Assembly (NCBI GenBank): GCA_030652715.1
Contig: JAUSQB010000071.1
Span: forward strand, 1-8,319
DNA length: 8,319 nt
From: Rugosibacter sp.
Lineage (GTDB): Bacteria; Pseudomonadota; Gammaproteobacteria; Burkholderiales; Rhodocyclaceae
Direction of reading: 5' to 3'
The notes beneath the pieces are model-generated. The model was not told where the DNA came from. It made no database searches and saw nothing but the letters and a program-made list of their open reading frames with translations. Shown here piece by piece: positions 1 to 8,319 of the stretch. Both the position numbers and the translations under genes were made by a program. The number at the start of each line of letters is the position of its first letter. Position 1 is the stretch's first letter.

Positions 1-272
1 CTGCTGCTGCCGCTGTTGCGGTTGCTGCTCCCGCGGCTGCGGCTGCAGCTGCAGAAGAGCAAACTGAATTCAACGTCATGCTGCTTGCGGCTGGCGAGAA
101 GAAGGTTGAAGTGATCAAGGTTGTTCGTGCAGCGACGGGCCTTGGTCTGAAGGAAGCCAAAGATGTTGTTGATGGTGCCCCCAAGGCTGTTAAAGAAGGT
201 GTTTCCAAGGCTGATGCAGAAGCCCTCAAAAAGCAACTTGAGGAAGCTGGCGCGAAGGTCGAAATCAAGTAA
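1..272 (+). CDS. rplL: 50S ribosomal protein bL12 (L7/L12), 3' part
   Basis: This is the 3' end of the gene for ribosomal stalk protein L7/L12, which sits in dimers on L10 and recruits and stimulates translation GTPases such as EF-Tu and EF-G. The reading frame starts at base 3, and 89 codons precede the TAA at 270-272. The family is about 120-127 residues long, so roughly the first 35 residues (the N-terminal dimerisation and L10-binding domain) lie upstream of the window. The visible part begins with the flexible hinge, an almost pure alanine/valine/proline stretch (bases 3-53), followed by EEQTEFNV and the complete globular C-terminal domain. That domain contains the diagnostic [20 protein letters not shown] segment, on the helix that contacts translation factors, and ends in KVEIK. 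rpoB lies 166 bases downstream, the usual bacterial order. The identity is clear; only the N-terminus cannot be assessed. Confidence 0.97.
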   Translation, partial: AAAAVAVAAPAAAAAAAEEQTEFNVMLLAAGEKKVEVIKVVRAATGLGLKEAKDVVDGAPKAVKEGVSKADAEALKKQLEEAGAKVEIK

Positions 273-286
273 TTTTTGCTGTGAAG

Positions 287-319
287 CGGGTTGGCAGCGT
301 TGTTGCCAGCCCGTTTTCT
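287..319 (+). terminator. Rho-independent terminator-like attenuator after rplL
   Basis: Bases 287-296 (CGGGTTGGCA) pair with 304-313 (TGCCAGCCCG) over 10 bp. The only non-Watson-Crick pair is a single G·U (291 with 309), and the loop is 7 nt (297-303). The GC-rich stem is followed directly by TTTTCT (314-319) and then a further T-rich stretch. This is the form of an intrinsic terminator, placed 14 bases after the rplL stop. Since rpoB and rpoC follow on the same strand with no obvious promoter, it most likely acts as a partial terminator. The efficiency cannot be judged from sequence. Confidence 0.75.
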
Positions 320-341
320 ACTTTTAAACGAGTTAAATCTG

Positions 342-357
342 CCAGAAGTTAATCTGG
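342..357 (+). repeat. small inverted repeat in the rplL-rpoB spacer
   Basis: CCAGA (342-346) is the exact reverse complement of TCTGG (353-357), with a 6-base AGTTAA loop. At 5 bp the stem is marginal on its own. It sits between two larger hairpins and could form part of a folded leader, but a chance occurrence is quite possible. Confidence 0.3.
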
Positions 358-361
358 AGCA

Positions 362-405
362 GGGGCTAAACAAAAAAACTGCGTGCAGTTTTTTCTTTTA
401 TCCCC
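362..405 (+). promoter_or_regulatory. long imperfect hairpin upstream of rpoB (attenuator or RNase processing candidate)
   Basis: The core is a perfect 9-bp stem: 373-381 (AAAAAACTG) pairs with 386-394 (CAGTTTTTT) around a CGTG tetraloop. The same register continues outward. Bases 371-372 mismatch 395-396; 367-370 (TAAA) pair with 397-400 (TTTA); 366 mismatches 401; 362-365 (GGGG) pair with 402-405 (CCCC). In total 17 of 20 positions pair. The T-rich 3' arm after a short GC-containing tip also resembles a weak bidirectional intrinsic terminator. The long interrupted duplex would suit a double-strand-specific RNase such as RNase III, as is known for this spacer in E. coli. The two readings cannot be separated from sequence alone. 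Confidence 0.55.
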
Positions 406-411
406 CCCCCC
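402..411 (+). repeat. homopolymeric C10 tract in the rpoB 5' leader
   Basis: Ten consecutive C residues end 27 bases before the rpoB start codon. Runs of this length are prone to replication slippage and sequencing error. The first four Cs can pair with GGGG at 362-365 as the base of the neighbouring hairpin; because the run is longer than the G block, several pairing registers are possible. The tract lies upstream of the Shine-Dalgarno and does not affect any reading frame. Confidence 0.9.
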
Positions 412-429
412 GATGTCTGAATCACGAAC

Positions 430-433
430 GGAG
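430..433 (+). promoter_or_regulatory. ribosome binding site of rpoB
   Basis: GGAG lies 5 bases before the ATG at 439. An in-frame TGA at 418-420 closes the frame upstream, so this site and the 439 start are the only reasonable choice. The start also gives the conserved beta N-terminus [15 protein letters not shown]. Confidence 0.85.
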
Positions 434-438
434 ACACC

Positions 439-3400
439 ATGCCTTATTCTTACACTGAAAAAAAGCGTATCCGCAAAAGTTTTGCCAAACGGGAGAATGT
501 GCTTAATATCCCATTCCTGCTGGCAACGCAGATCGATTCTTACATGCACTTTCTGCAAACCGATGTGTCGCCTGGCGCGCGAAAAAATCAGGGTTTGCAG
601 GCAGCATTCACATCAATTTTTCCGATTGTTGCACATTCTGGCAACGCGCGGCTTGAGTTTATCGAGTACGCCTTGGGCGAGCCTTCTTTTGACGTCAAAG
701 AGTGTCATCAGCGTGGTTTAACATTCGCTAGTCCACTGCGGGCAAAAGTACGTTTGATACTGCTGGATCGCGATACAAAAGCGGTTAAAGAAGTTAAAGA
801 AGATCAGCCGTTGTACATGGGTGAAATTCCGCTCATGACAACCACGGGCTCGTTTGTTATTAACGGTACGGAGCGGGTCATCGTTTCTCAGCTGCACCGT
901 TCGCCAGGCGTGTTTTTTGAGCACGACAAGGGTAAGACGCATAGCTCAGGCAAGTTGCTGTTTTCGGCGAGAATCATTCCGTACCGCGGATCCTGGTTGG
1001 ATTTTGAATTTGATCCGAAGGATGTCTTATTCTTCCGGATTGACCGTCGCCGCAAAATGCCAGTGACTATTTTGCTCAAAGCAATTGGCATGACGCATGA
1101 GCAAATTTTGAGCACTTTCTTTGAGTTTGATACGTTCCAGTTAACCAAGAAGGGCATTCTGTTTGAAAGCGATGTCGAGCGCTTGCGTGGCGAGATGGCA
1201 AAGTTCGATATTCTTGACAAAGCGGGCAATCCTATTGTCAGCAAAGATAAGCGTATTACTGCCAAGCATATCCGCCAGCTGGCTGAAGCCGGTATCAAGA
1301 AATTTGTTGTGCCGGACGAATACATGCTGGGCCGAATTATTGCGAATACGCTGGTCAATCAAGAGACGGGTGAAGTCATTGCCAATGCCAATGATGAGAT
1401 CACCGAAGACCTGCTGGCCAAGTTGATTGAAAATGGCGTTGAACATTTAAATACGCTGTATGTCAATGATCTGGATCGTGGCGAGTACATCTCGTCAACT
1501 TTGCGCATCGATGAGACAACCGATCAGTGGGCCGCACGCGTTGCTATTTATCGAATGATGCGCCCAGGTGAGCCACCGACTGAAGATGCTGTCGAGAACC
1601 TCTTCCATAGCCTGTTTTATTCTGATGAGCGCTATGACTTGTCGGATGTTGGCCGCATGAAGTTTAACCGTCGTGTCGGTCGTGAAGAGATTGAGGGATC
1701 CGGTACGCTGTCAAATCAAGATATCGTTGATGTTGTTAAAATTCTAGTCGAGTTGCGTAACGGCCGTGGCGAAGTTGATGACATTGATCACTTGGGTAAT
1801 CGTCGCGTACGTTCTGTTGGCGAGTTGGCTGAAAACCAGTTCCGTGCAGGCTTGGTGCGCGTTGAACGGGCTGTAAAAGAGCGGCTCAATCAAGCGGAAA
1901 GCGATAATCTTATGCCCCGCGATTTGATTAATGCAAAGCCGATTTCTGCGGCGATTAAGGAATTCTTTGGTTCCAGTCAGCTGTCGCAGTTTATGGATCA
2001 AACGAATCCGCTATCGGAAATTACGCATAAGCGTCGTATTTCGGCACTCGGCCCCGGCGGATTGACGCGTGAGCGCGCAGGCTTTGAGGTGCGAGATGTG
2101 CACCCGACACATTATGGCCGTGTTTGCCCTATCGAAACGCCTGAAGGCCCGAATATCGGTCTGATCAATTCCTTGGCACTTTATTCGCGCACAAACGAAT
2201 ACGGTTTCATGGAAACTCCTTACCGCAAGGTGGTAGATAGTCGTGTCACTGATGAGATTGAGTATTTGTCAGCGATTGAAGAGGGAAAGTATGTCATTGC
2301 CCAAGCAAATACAGAGCTGGACAAGAAAGGTACTTTAACGGGCACTCTGGTTTCTTGTCGGCTTAATGGCGAGTTTTCGCTCAAAGAACCCGGCGATGTG
2401 CAATACATGGACGTTGCGCCTAACCAAATTGTCTCGGTGGCGGCCTCGTTGATTCCGTTCCTTGAGCATGATGACGCGAACCGGGCATTGATGGGTGCCA
2501 ACATGCAACGGCAGGCTGTTCCTTGCTTACGGCCAGAAAAGGCGTTTGTCGGTACCGGAATAGAGCGCACTGTGGCTGTTGATTCAGGAACCGTAGTTCA
2601 GGCTTTGCGTGGCGGCTTGGTTGATTATGTTGATGCCAACCGAATTGTAGTTCGAGTTAATGATGACGAAACCGTGCCAGGGGAAGTCGGTGTCGACATT
2701 TACAATCTTATAAAGTACACAAGGTCCAATCAAAACACGAATATCAATCAGCGCCCTATTGTGAAAGTGGGTGATGCCATTGGCAAGGGTGATGTCATTG
2801 CTGATGGTGCATCAACTGACCTCGGTGAGTTGGCTTTAGGTCAGAACATGCTTGTGGCATTTATGCCTTGGAATGGGTATAACTTTGAGGATTCCATTCT
2901 CATCTCTGAACGTGTTGTGGCGGAGGATCGCTTTACTTCAATTCACATTGAAGAGCTGACTGTCATGGCGCGTGATACAAAACTCGGCCCTGAGGAGATT
3001 TCAAGGGATATTGCTACCCTGGGTGAGTCCCAGCTTGGGCGCCTGGATGAGTCAGGTATTGTTTACATTGGAGCAGAGGTTGAAGCCGGTGATGTGCTTG
3101 TTGGCAAGGTAACACCTAAAGGTGAAACGCAGCTTACGCCTGAAGAAAAACTGTTGCGCGCAATCTTTGGCGAGAAGGCTTCGGATGTAAAGGATACGTC
3201 GCTAAAAGTTCCTTCAGGCATGGTGGGAACCGTGATTGATGTCCAAGTGTTTACGCGTGAAGGTATAGAGCGCGATAAGCGTGCCCAGTCGATTATCGAT
3301 GATATGTTGAAGAGTTATAAACAAGATTTGGCTGACCAGATGCGTATTGTTGAGCGCGACACATTTGCGCGAATCGAAAGATTGCTGGTAAATAAAGTGG

Positions 3401-4509
3401 CTAATAAGGGGCCTAAAAAGCTCATTAAAGGCACCAAAATAACCAAAGCCTATCTTGAAACGGTTGAGCACTATCACTGGTTTGATATTTCCCTTGTAAG
3501 TGAAGAGGCTCAAGAGCAATTGGAAAATCTGCGCGATAGCATTGAGCAGACACGTAAAGATTTTGATATGGCTTTCGATGCCAAGAAAAAGAAACTGACG
3601 CAGGGCGACGAGCTTCCGCCGGGTGTGCAGAAAATGGTCAAGGTTTACCTTGCGGTTAAACGGCGGGTCCAGCCTGGTGATAAGATGGCCGGTCGGCATG
3701 GTAACAAAGGCGTTATCTCAAAAATTGTACCCGTTGAAGATATGCCTCATATGGCGGATGGTACGCCGATGGATATCGTACTCAATCCATTGGGGGTACC
3801 ATCACGGATGAATATAGGCCAGATTCTTGAAACCCATCTGGGATGGGCGGCCAAAGGTCTTGGAAAGAAAATTGATACCTTGCTACGTCAACAGGCATCT
3901 GCCGCCGAGGTGCGTAAGCTGCTGAACAGTATTTACAACAGCTCCGGGCGGAGTGAAGAAGTCAACAGTCTGAATGATTTTGAGTTGGCTGAGCTTGCAG
4001 TAAATCTCAAGGGGGGGGTGCCATTCTCTACTCCAGTATTTGATGGTGCTCACGAGTCAGAAATCAAAGCCATGCTTGAGCTTGCAGACTTGCCCGTGAA
4101 TGGCCAAGTGGATTTGTTTGATGGACGTACTGGGGAAAAGTTTGATCGACCAGTTACCGTCGGTTATATGCATGTTCTAAAACTGCATCATTTGGTTGAT
4201 GACAAGATGCATGCTCGTTCAACCGGCCCATATAGCTTGGTGACCCAGCAGCCTCTTGGTGGTAAGGCGCAGTTTGGTGGTCAGCGCTTTGGTGAAATGG
4301 AGGTATGGGCACTAGAAGCCTATGGTGCCGCCTATGTGCTACAGGAAATGCTGACCGTCAAGTCAGATGATGTAGGCGGACGCACCAAAGTCTATGAAAA
4401 TATTGTCAAGGGCGAGCACAAAATTGATGCGGGTATGCCTGAGTCATTTAATGTCTTGATCAAGGAAATTCGTTCACTAGCGATCGATATTGATCTTGAG
4501 CGTCATTGA
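439..4509 (+). CDS. rpoB: DNA-directed RNA polymerase subunit beta
   Basis: This is the complete beta subunit of RNA polymerase, which with beta' forms the active-site cleft and binds the nascent RNA and the rifamycin antibiotics. It has 1356 residues (E. coli has 1342) and ends in TGA. Visible landmarks: the N-terminal [16 protein letters not shown]; the protrusion/lobe region with a proteobacterial insert around residues 230-350; the rifampicin pocket [20 protein letters not shown] with D520, H530 and S535 (E. coli D516, H526, S531) in the sensitive state; and I576 (E. coli I572). Further along are the NFEDSI motif with E817-D818, the flap-tip helix near 902-911, the lysines K1082 and K1090 in [12 protein letters not shown], and H1251 in HHLVDDK. 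Residue numbering is E. coli +4 up to the NFEDSI motif but +17 at [12 protein letters not shown], so about 13 net extra residues lie in the insert between them. A G8 run occurs at 4011-4018 without breaking the frame. rpoC follows after 29 bases, which suggests co-transcription. Confidence 0.99.
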   Translation: MPYSYTEKKRIRKSFAKRENVLNIPFLLATQIDSYMHFLQTDVSPGARKNQGLQAAFTSIFPIVAHSGNARLEFIEYALGEPSFDVKECHQRGLTFASPLRAKVRLILLDRDTKAVKEVKEDQPLYMGEIPLMTTTGSFVINGTERVIVSQLHRSPGVFFEHDKGKTHSSGKLLFSARIIPYRGSWLDFEFDPKDVLFFRIDRRRKMPVTILLKAIGMTHEQILSTFFEFDTFQLTKKGILFESDVERLRGEMAKFDILDKAGNPIVSKDKRITAKHIRQLAEAGIKKFVVPDEYMLGRIIANTLVNQETGEVIANANDEITEDLLAKLIENGVEHLNTLYVNDLDRGEYISSTLRIDETTDQWAARVAIYRMMRPGEPPTEDAVENLFHSLFYSDERYDLSDVGRMKFNRRVGREEIEGSGTLSNQDIVDVVKILVELRNGRGEVDDIDHLGNRRVRSVGELAENQFRAGLVRVERAVKERLNQAESDNLMPRDLINAKPISAAIKEFFGSSQLSQFMDQTNPLSEITHKRRISALGPGGLTRERAGFEVRDVHPTHYGRVCPIETPEGPNIGLINSLALYSRTNEYGFMETPYRKVVDSRVTDEIEYLSAIEEGKYVIAQANTELDKKGTLTGTLVSCRLNGEFSLKEPGDVQYMDVAPNQIVSVAASLIPFLEHDDANRALMGANMQRQAVPCLRPEKAFVGTGIERTVAVDSGTVVQALRGGLVDYVDANRIVVRVNDDETVPGEVGVDIYNLIKYTRSNQNTNINQRPIVKVGDAIGKGDVIADGASTDLGELALGQNMLVAFMPWNGYNFEDSILISERVVAEDRFTSIHIEELTVMARDTKLGPEEISRDIATLGESQLGRLDESGIVYIGAEVEAGDVLVGKVTPKGETQLTPEEKLLRAIFGEKASDVKDTSLKVPSGMVGTVIDVQVFTREGIERDKRAQSIIDDMLKSYKQDLADQMRIVERDTFARIERLLVNKVANKGPKKLIKGTKITKAYLETVEHYHWFDISLVSEEAQEQLENLRDSIEQTRKDFDMAFDAKKKKLTQGDELPPGVQKMVKVYLAVKRRVQPGDKMAGRHGNKGVISKIVPVEDMPHMADGTPMDIVLNPLGVPSRMNIGQILETHLGWAAKGLGKKIDTLLRQQASAAEVRKLLNSIYNSSGRSEEVNSLNDFELAELAVNLKGGVPFSTPVFDGAHESEIKAMLELADLPVNGQVDLFDGRTGEKFDRPVTVGYMHVLKLHHLVDDKMHARSTGPYSLVTQQPLGGKAQFGGQRFGEMEVWALEAYGAAYVLQEMLTVKSDDVGGRTKVYENIVKGEHKIDAGMPESFNVLIKEIRSLAIDIDLERH
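4011..4018 (+). repeat. G8 homopolymer inside rpoB
   Basis: Eight consecutive G residues span the codons AAG GGG GGG GTG, encoding Lys1191-Gly-Gly-Val1194 of beta just before [10 protein letters not shown]. The frame continues correctly into the conserved C-terminal part, so the count of eight is consistent with a functional gene. GGT or GGC codons would break the run, so its retention is slightly unusual in an essential gene. Confidence 0.9.
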
Positions 4510-4527
4510 ACCCGATAGTCGTCCACT

Positions 4528-4533
4528 GGAGAT
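4528..4533 (+). promoter_or_regulatory. ribosome binding site of rpoC
   Basis: GGAGAT lies in the 29-base rpoB-rpoC gap, with 7 bases between its GGAG core and the ATG at 4539. An in-frame TAA at 4533-4535 rules out an upstream start for rpoC. The gap shows no hairpin or promoter, which fits co-transcription with rpoB. Confidence 0.85.
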
Positions 4534-4538
4534 AACTA

Positions 4539-7500
4539 ATGAAAAGTCTATTTGCCGATCTTTTTAAGCAAAATCTGGCAGCTGAAGATAACTTCGATGC
4601 GATTACTATTGGCCTGGCTTCACCAGCCAAGATTCGCTCATGGTCGTATGGGGAAGTTAAAAAGCCGGAAACGATCAACTATAGGACATTCAAGCCAGAG
4701 CGTGATGGTTTGTTTTGTGCAAAGATATTTGGCCCGATTAAGGATTATGAGTGTCTTTGCGGCAAGTACAAGCGGTTAAAGCATCGCGGAGTCATTTGCG
4801 AAAAGTGTGGTGTGGAGGTGACTCAGTCCAAGGTGCGCCGAGAGCGCATGGCTCATATCGAGCTGGCTTCACCCGTGGCACATATCTGGTTCCTGAAGAG
4901 CTTGCCTAGTCGTCTTGGCATGGTGCTTGATATGACTTTGCGTGATATTGAGCGCGTACTGTATTTTGAGGCATTTGTTGTTGTAGACCCGGGAATGACG
5001 CCCCTTAACCGGGCGCAGTTGCTGACTGAAGATGACTACTTGGCCAAGGTTGAAGAATACGGCGATGATTTTACTGCCATGATGGGTGCCGAGGGCGTGC
5101 GTGAGCTTCTGCGTACGTTAGACATCGCGCGCGAAGTCGAAATTTTGCATCAGGAGATCGAAACGACAGGCTCCGAAGCAAAAATGAAGAAAATTTCCAA
5201 ACGACTCAAAGTGCTCGAGGGCTTCCAGCATTCTGGAATCAAGCCGGAATGGATGATATTAGAAGTTCTTCCCGTGCTTCCACCCGATTTACGTCCGCTG
5301 GTGCCACTGGATGGTGGTCGATTTGCAACTTCTGACTTGAATGACTTGTATCGAAGAGTTATCAATCGAAATAATCGTCTCAAGCGGCTACTAGAGCTGA
5401 AAGCGCCGGATATCATCGTCCGTAATGAAAAACGCATGCTTCAGGAGTCAGTTGACTCATTGCTTGACAATGGTCGACGTGGCAAAGCGATGACTGGCGC
5501 AAACAAACGACCACTTAAGTCACTTGCGGACATGATCAAGGGCAAGGGTGGTCGTTTCAGGCAAAATCTGCTGGGTAAGCGTGTTGATTACTCAGGGCGT
5601 TCAGTGATTGTGGTTGGTCCACAACTCAAGCTTCACCAGTGTGGTTTGCCTAAGAAAATGGCGCTGGAACTATTTAAGCCCTTTATTTTTGAGCGGCTTG
5701 AAAAGATGGGTATTGCCAGCACTATCAAAGCAGCCAAAAAAGAAGTCGAAGCTGAAACTCCCGTCGTTTGGGATATTCTGGAAGGCGTTATTCGCGAGCA
5801 TCCCGTTATGCTTAATCGTGCTCCGACTTTGCATCGTCTAGGCATCCAGGCTTTTGAGCCAATGCTGATTGAAGGCAAGGCAATTCAACTGCATCCGCTC
5901 GTTTGCGTCGCTTTTAATGCCGACTTTGACGGTGACCAAATGGCTGTCCATGTGCCATTATCGTTAGAGGCACAAATGGAAGCTCGTACCCTTATGCTGG
6001 CCTCGAATAATGTGCTGTCACCGGCAAATGGCGTGCCAATTATCGTGCCTTCTCAGGATGTTGTTTTGGGACTGTATTACTCAACACGGGAAAGTGTTAC
6101 TGCGCGTGGCACAGGCATGATGTTTTCTGACATCGCTGAACTGGCCAGAGGGGTTGATGCGAAAGAGGTAGATTTACATGCACGGATTGCTGTGCGAATT
6201 CCTGAATATGATTTGAAAGAAGATGGTCAGTGGACGAAGAAAATAACGCGTTATTCAACAACCGCAGGTCGAGCGCTGCTGTCAGAAATATTGCCACGCG
6301 GTTTACCTTTTTCAGTTATTGACAAGCCACTGAAGAAAAAAGAGATATCCAAGCTGGTAGATGAAAGTTTCCGCCGTTGTGGTTTAAAAGATACCGTGGT
6401 TTTTGCAGATCAACTCATGCAATATGGTTTCCGTTTGGCAACACGCGGAGGCATCTCAATATGTCTGGATGACATGCAGATACCAAGTCAAAAACATGAG
6501 CTCATAAGAGTTGCAGAAGACGAGGTCAAGGAAATTGAGAAACAATACACGTCTGGGCTTGTGACTGCAGGTGAGCGGTATAACAAAGTGGTTGATATCT
6601 GGGGACGTGCAGGTGATCAAGTTGCCAAGGCCATGATGGATCAACTCGCCAAAGAGGAGGTAACAAACTCCGAAGGAGTGGTCTGCAGTCAAGAATCATT
6701 CAACTCAATTTATATGATGGCTGATTCTGGTGCCCGTGGCTCTGCTGCTCAGATTCGGCAGTTAGCCGGTATGCGGGGGCTAATGGCAAAGCCTGATGGC
6801 TCTATCATCGAGACTCCTATTACCTCAAACTTTCGAGAGGGGCTTAATGTACTTCAGTACTTTATCTCGACGCACGGTGCACGCAAAGGCTTGGCTGATA
6901 CTGCTTTAAAAACAGCCAATTCGGGGTATTTGACGCGCCGCCTTGTAGATGTAACACAAGACTTAGTAGTGATAGAGGATGACTGCGAGACCGAAAACGG
7001 ATTCTTGATGAAAGCATTAGTTGAGGGTGGCGAAGTCATTGAACCACTTCGGGAGCGCATACTTGGCCGTGTTTTGTGTAGCGATGTTATGCATCCTGAT
7101 ACCGGCAACATCCTCTATACCGCAGGTTATTTGCTAAATGAAGATGCGGTTGATGCTATAGAGTCACTGGGCGTTGATGAAGTCAATGTGAGGACTCCCC
7201 TCTCGTGCGAAACGCGATATGGATTGTGCGCGAAGTGCTATGGTCGTGACTTGGGTCGCGGGTCAATGGTTAATACTGGCGAGGCTGTTGGGGTAATTGC
7301 AGCACAATCTATTGGCGAGCCGGGTACTCAGTTGACTATGCGGACGTTTCACGTCGGTGGTGCTGCATCCCGCTCTGCTGCGCAGAGCAGTATTGAGGCA
7401 AAGAGCGCTGGTCGCGTAAAGTATGCACCGACCGTGAGATATGTTGAAAACTCAAAAGGCGAAAAAATTGTCATTTCACGATCAGGTGAATTATTGATTG

Positions 7501-8319
7501 TTGATGACAATGGCCGTGAACGTGAGCGTCATAGGGTGCCTTATGGCGCAACCCTTTTGCTTGATGATGGGGCTCAAGCTAAAGCGGGGGCACAGCTTGC
7601 CGTTTGGGACCCACATACTCGCCCAATTGTTGCGGAGTATGCGGGAACTGCTAAATTTGAGAATATTGAAAAAGGTGTGACTGTAGCTGAGCAGATGGAT
7701 GATATTACCGGCCTATCAACGCTGGTCGTTATCGATACGAAACGTGGGCTTAAGTCTGCCAAGGGTGTTCGCCCACAAGTTAAACTCATTGATGAGGCAG
7801 GCCAGGAGGTAAAAATTACCGGAACGGATCACGTAGTTACTATTACTTTCCAAGTTGGCTCTTTGATAACCGTACGGGATGGGCAATGGGTTTCGGTTGG
7901 CGATATTCTCTCCCGTATTCCTCAAGAGTCGTCTAAAACCCGAGATATTACCGGCGGCTTACCACGTGTAGCAGAGCTATTTGAAGCCAGGTCGCCAAAA
8001 GATGCAGGTATTCTGGCTGAGGTAACGGGTACAGTGTCTTTTGGTAAAGATACTAAAGGAAAACAGCGTCTCATCATCACTGATCTTGATGGCGTAAGTA
8101 GCGAATATCTTATTTCCAAAGACAAGCATGTCATGGCTCACGATGGACAAGTTGTCAGCAAGGGTGAAGTTATTGTAGATGGCCCAGCTGATCCTCATGA
8201 CATCTTGCGACTTAAGGGGGTAGATGAACTTGCCCGCTATATTATTGACGAAGTGCAGGACGTGTACCGACTTCAGGGTGTCAAAATCAATGATAAACAC
8301 ATTGAAGTCATTGTTCGTC
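4539..8319 (+). CDS. rpoC: DNA-directed RNA polymerase subunit beta', 5' part
   Basis: This gene encodes beta', which carries the catalytic Mg2+ site and the clamp of RNA polymerase. From the ATG the frame stays open for 1260 codons to the window edge, ending at DKHIEVIVR. Against a family length near 1400, about 145 C-terminal residues are missing. In order: zinc site 1 with C72, C74, C87 and C90 (ECLCGKYKR...CEKCGVE); the sigma-binding clamp-helix region around [20 protein letters not shown]; switch region 2, [19 protein letters not shown]; the catalytic [10 protein letters not shown] with D462, D464 and D466; GERYNKVVD with N682 and K683, matching the E. coli residues of the second ppGpp/DksA site; the bridge helix after [20 protein letters not shown]; zinc site 2 with C816, C890, C897 and C900; and the trigger loop with M934, R935 and H938. 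The trigger loop is split by the proteobacterial SI3 insert (roughly 945-1120) and resumes before [13 protein letters not shown] at 1128. Numbering is E. coli +2 at nearly every landmark. No frameshift or missing key residue was seen. Confidence 0.98.
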   Translation, partial: MKSLFADLFKQNLAAEDNFDAITIGLASPAKIRSWSYGEVKKPETINYRTFKPERDGLFCAKIFGPIKDYECLCGKYKRLKHRGVICEKCGVEVTQSKVRRERMAHIELASPVAHIWFLKSLPSRLGMVLDMTLRDIERVLYFEAFVVVDPGMTPLNRAQLLTEDDYLAKVEEYGDDFTAMMGAEGVRELLRTLDIAREVEILHQEIETTGSEAKMKKISKRLKVLEGFQHSGIKPEWMILEVLPVLPPDLRPLVPLDGGRFATSDLNDLYRRVINRNNRLKRLLELKAPDIIVRNEKRMLQESVDSLLDNGRRGKAMTGANKRPLKSLADMIKGKGGRFRQNLLGKRVDYSGRSVIVVGPQLKLHQCGLPKKMALELFKPFIFERLEKMGIASTIKAAKKEVEAETPVVWDILEGVIREHPVMLNRAPTLHRLGIQAFEPMLIEGKAIQLHPLVCVAFNADFDGDQMAVHVPLSLEAQMEARTLMLASNNVLSPANGVPIIVPSQDVVLGLYYSTRESVTARGTGMMFSDIAELARGVDAKEVDLHARIAVRIPEYDLKEDGQWTKKITRYSTTAGRALLSEILPRGLPFSVIDKPLKKKEISKLVDESFRRCGLKDTVVFADQLMQYGFRLATRGGISICLDDMQIPSQKHELIRVAEDEVKEIEKQYTSGLVTAGERYNKVVDIWGRAGDQVAKAMMDQLAKEEVTNSEGVVCSQESFNSIYMMADSGARGSAAQIRQLAGMRGLMAKPDGSIIETPITSNFREGLNVLQYFISTHGARKGLADTALKTANSGYLTRRLVDVTQDLVVIEDDCETENGFLMKALVEGGEVIEPLRERILGRVLCSDVMHPDTGNILYTAGYLLNEDAVDAIESLGVDEVNVRTPLSCETRYGLCAKCYGRDLGRGSMVNTGEAVGVIAAQSIGEPGTQLTMRTFHVGGAASRSAAQSSIEAKSAGRVKYAPTVRYVENSKGEKIVISRSGELLIVDDNGRERERHRVPYGATLLLDDGAQAKAGAQLAVWDPHTRPIVAEYAGTAKFENIEKGVTVAEQMDDITGLSTLVVIDTKRGLKSAKGVRPQVKLIDEAGQEVKITGTDHVVTITFQVGSLITVRDGQWVSVGDILSRIPQESSKTRDITGGLPRVAELFEARSPKDAGILAEVTGTVSFGKDTKGKQRLIITDLDGVSSEYLISKDKHVMAHDGQVVSKGEVIVDGPADPHDILRLKGVDELARYIIDEVQDVYRLQGVKINDKHIEVIVR

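Larger units (their letters stand above)
273..438 (+). promoter_or_regulatory. rplL-rpoB intergenic leader with tandem hairpins
   Basis: This 166-base spacer separates the ribosomal protein gene from the polymerase genes. It contains no convincing open frame or tRNA. It holds three inverted repeats (287-313, 342-357, 362-405), two of them next to T-rich stretches, then a C10 run and the rpoB ribosome binding site. In E. coli the equivalent spacer carries an attenuator and an RNase III processing site that lower rpoBC expression relative to rplL. By analogy this spacer probably does a similar job, but that is inference. I see no promoter with good -35 and -10 matches, so rpoBC is probably transcribed by read-through from upstream. 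Confidence 0.6.

Noticed and set aside
291..319. TTGGCA, a 17-base gap and TTTTCT as a possible sigma-70 promoter for rpoB
   Set aside because: The -10 match is poor and both boxes are fully explained by the terminator hairpin and its T tract.
383..721. A 112-codon forward frame starting in the spacer and overlapping the start of rpoB
   Set aside because: It begins inside the hairpin, reads through the C10 run as prolines, and overlaps the conserved rpoB N-terminus in another frame. Its translation looks random.
888..1358. A 156-codon open frame on the reverse strand inside rpoB
   Set aside because: It overlaps conserved beta coding sequence completely and its translation shows no domain-like pattern.
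3214..3699. A 161-codon open frame on the reverse strand inside rpoB
   Set aside because: It lies fully antisense to a conserved part of beta, resembles no family I recognise, and is explained by the codon pattern of rpoB on the other strand.
1..8319. Search for a mobile element, CRISPR array, tRNA, riboswitch or unknown accessory system
   Set aside because: More than 97% of the window is the coding sequence of three housekeeping genes in their usual order. No direct-repeat array, insertion-sequence ends or unexplained coding region was seen.
8300..8319. rpoC lacking a stop codon, as a possible truncation
   Set aside because: The frame is intact at the window edge and ends inside a conserved segment, so the missing C-terminus is due to the window limit.

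Overview
The window is a slice of the ribosomal protein / RNA polymerase operon of a Gram-negative bacterium, most likely a betaproteobacterium. All genes are on the + strand, in the order rplL (3' part), rpoB (complete), rpoC (5' ~90%). The assignment rests on recognisable betaproteobacterial versions of beta and beta' (the N-terminal [16 protein letters not shown] of beta; [20 protein letters not shown] and [13 protein letters not shown] in beta') and on proteobacterial-type lineage inserts in both subunits. Base composition looks close to 50% GC. Genus and order cannot be fixed from sequence reading alone.

Layout: positions 1-272 encode the Ala-rich hinge and the whole C-terminal domain of ribosomal protein bL12. 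Positions 273-438 are a 166-base spacer. It holds a good terminator-like hairpin followed by a U tract, a small hairpin, and a long imperfect A/U-rich hairpin whose 3' base runs into ten consecutive C residues. A ribosome binding site and rpoB follow. rpoB fills 439-4509 (1356 residues). After 29 bases with a clear Shine-Dalgarno, rpoC starts at 4539 and stays open to the last base (1260 codons). About 145 C-terminal residues lie beyond the window.

The genes work together. bL12 is the multicopy ribosomal stalk protein that recruits translation GTPases. Beta and beta' form the catalytic crab claw of RNA polymerase. The catalytic Asp triad, both zinc sites, the trigger loop, the bridge helix and the rifampicin pocket are all present and look functional. 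The spacer hairpins fit the known logic of this operon, where partial termination and RNA processing after rplL set a lower output of polymerase subunits than of ribosomal protein. That role is inferred here.

I looked for an undescribed system on both strands and found none: no mobile element, CRISPR array, tRNA, phage gene or accessory gene. The points worth a second look are the structured rplL-rpoB leader with its C10 tract and a G8 tract inside rpoB.
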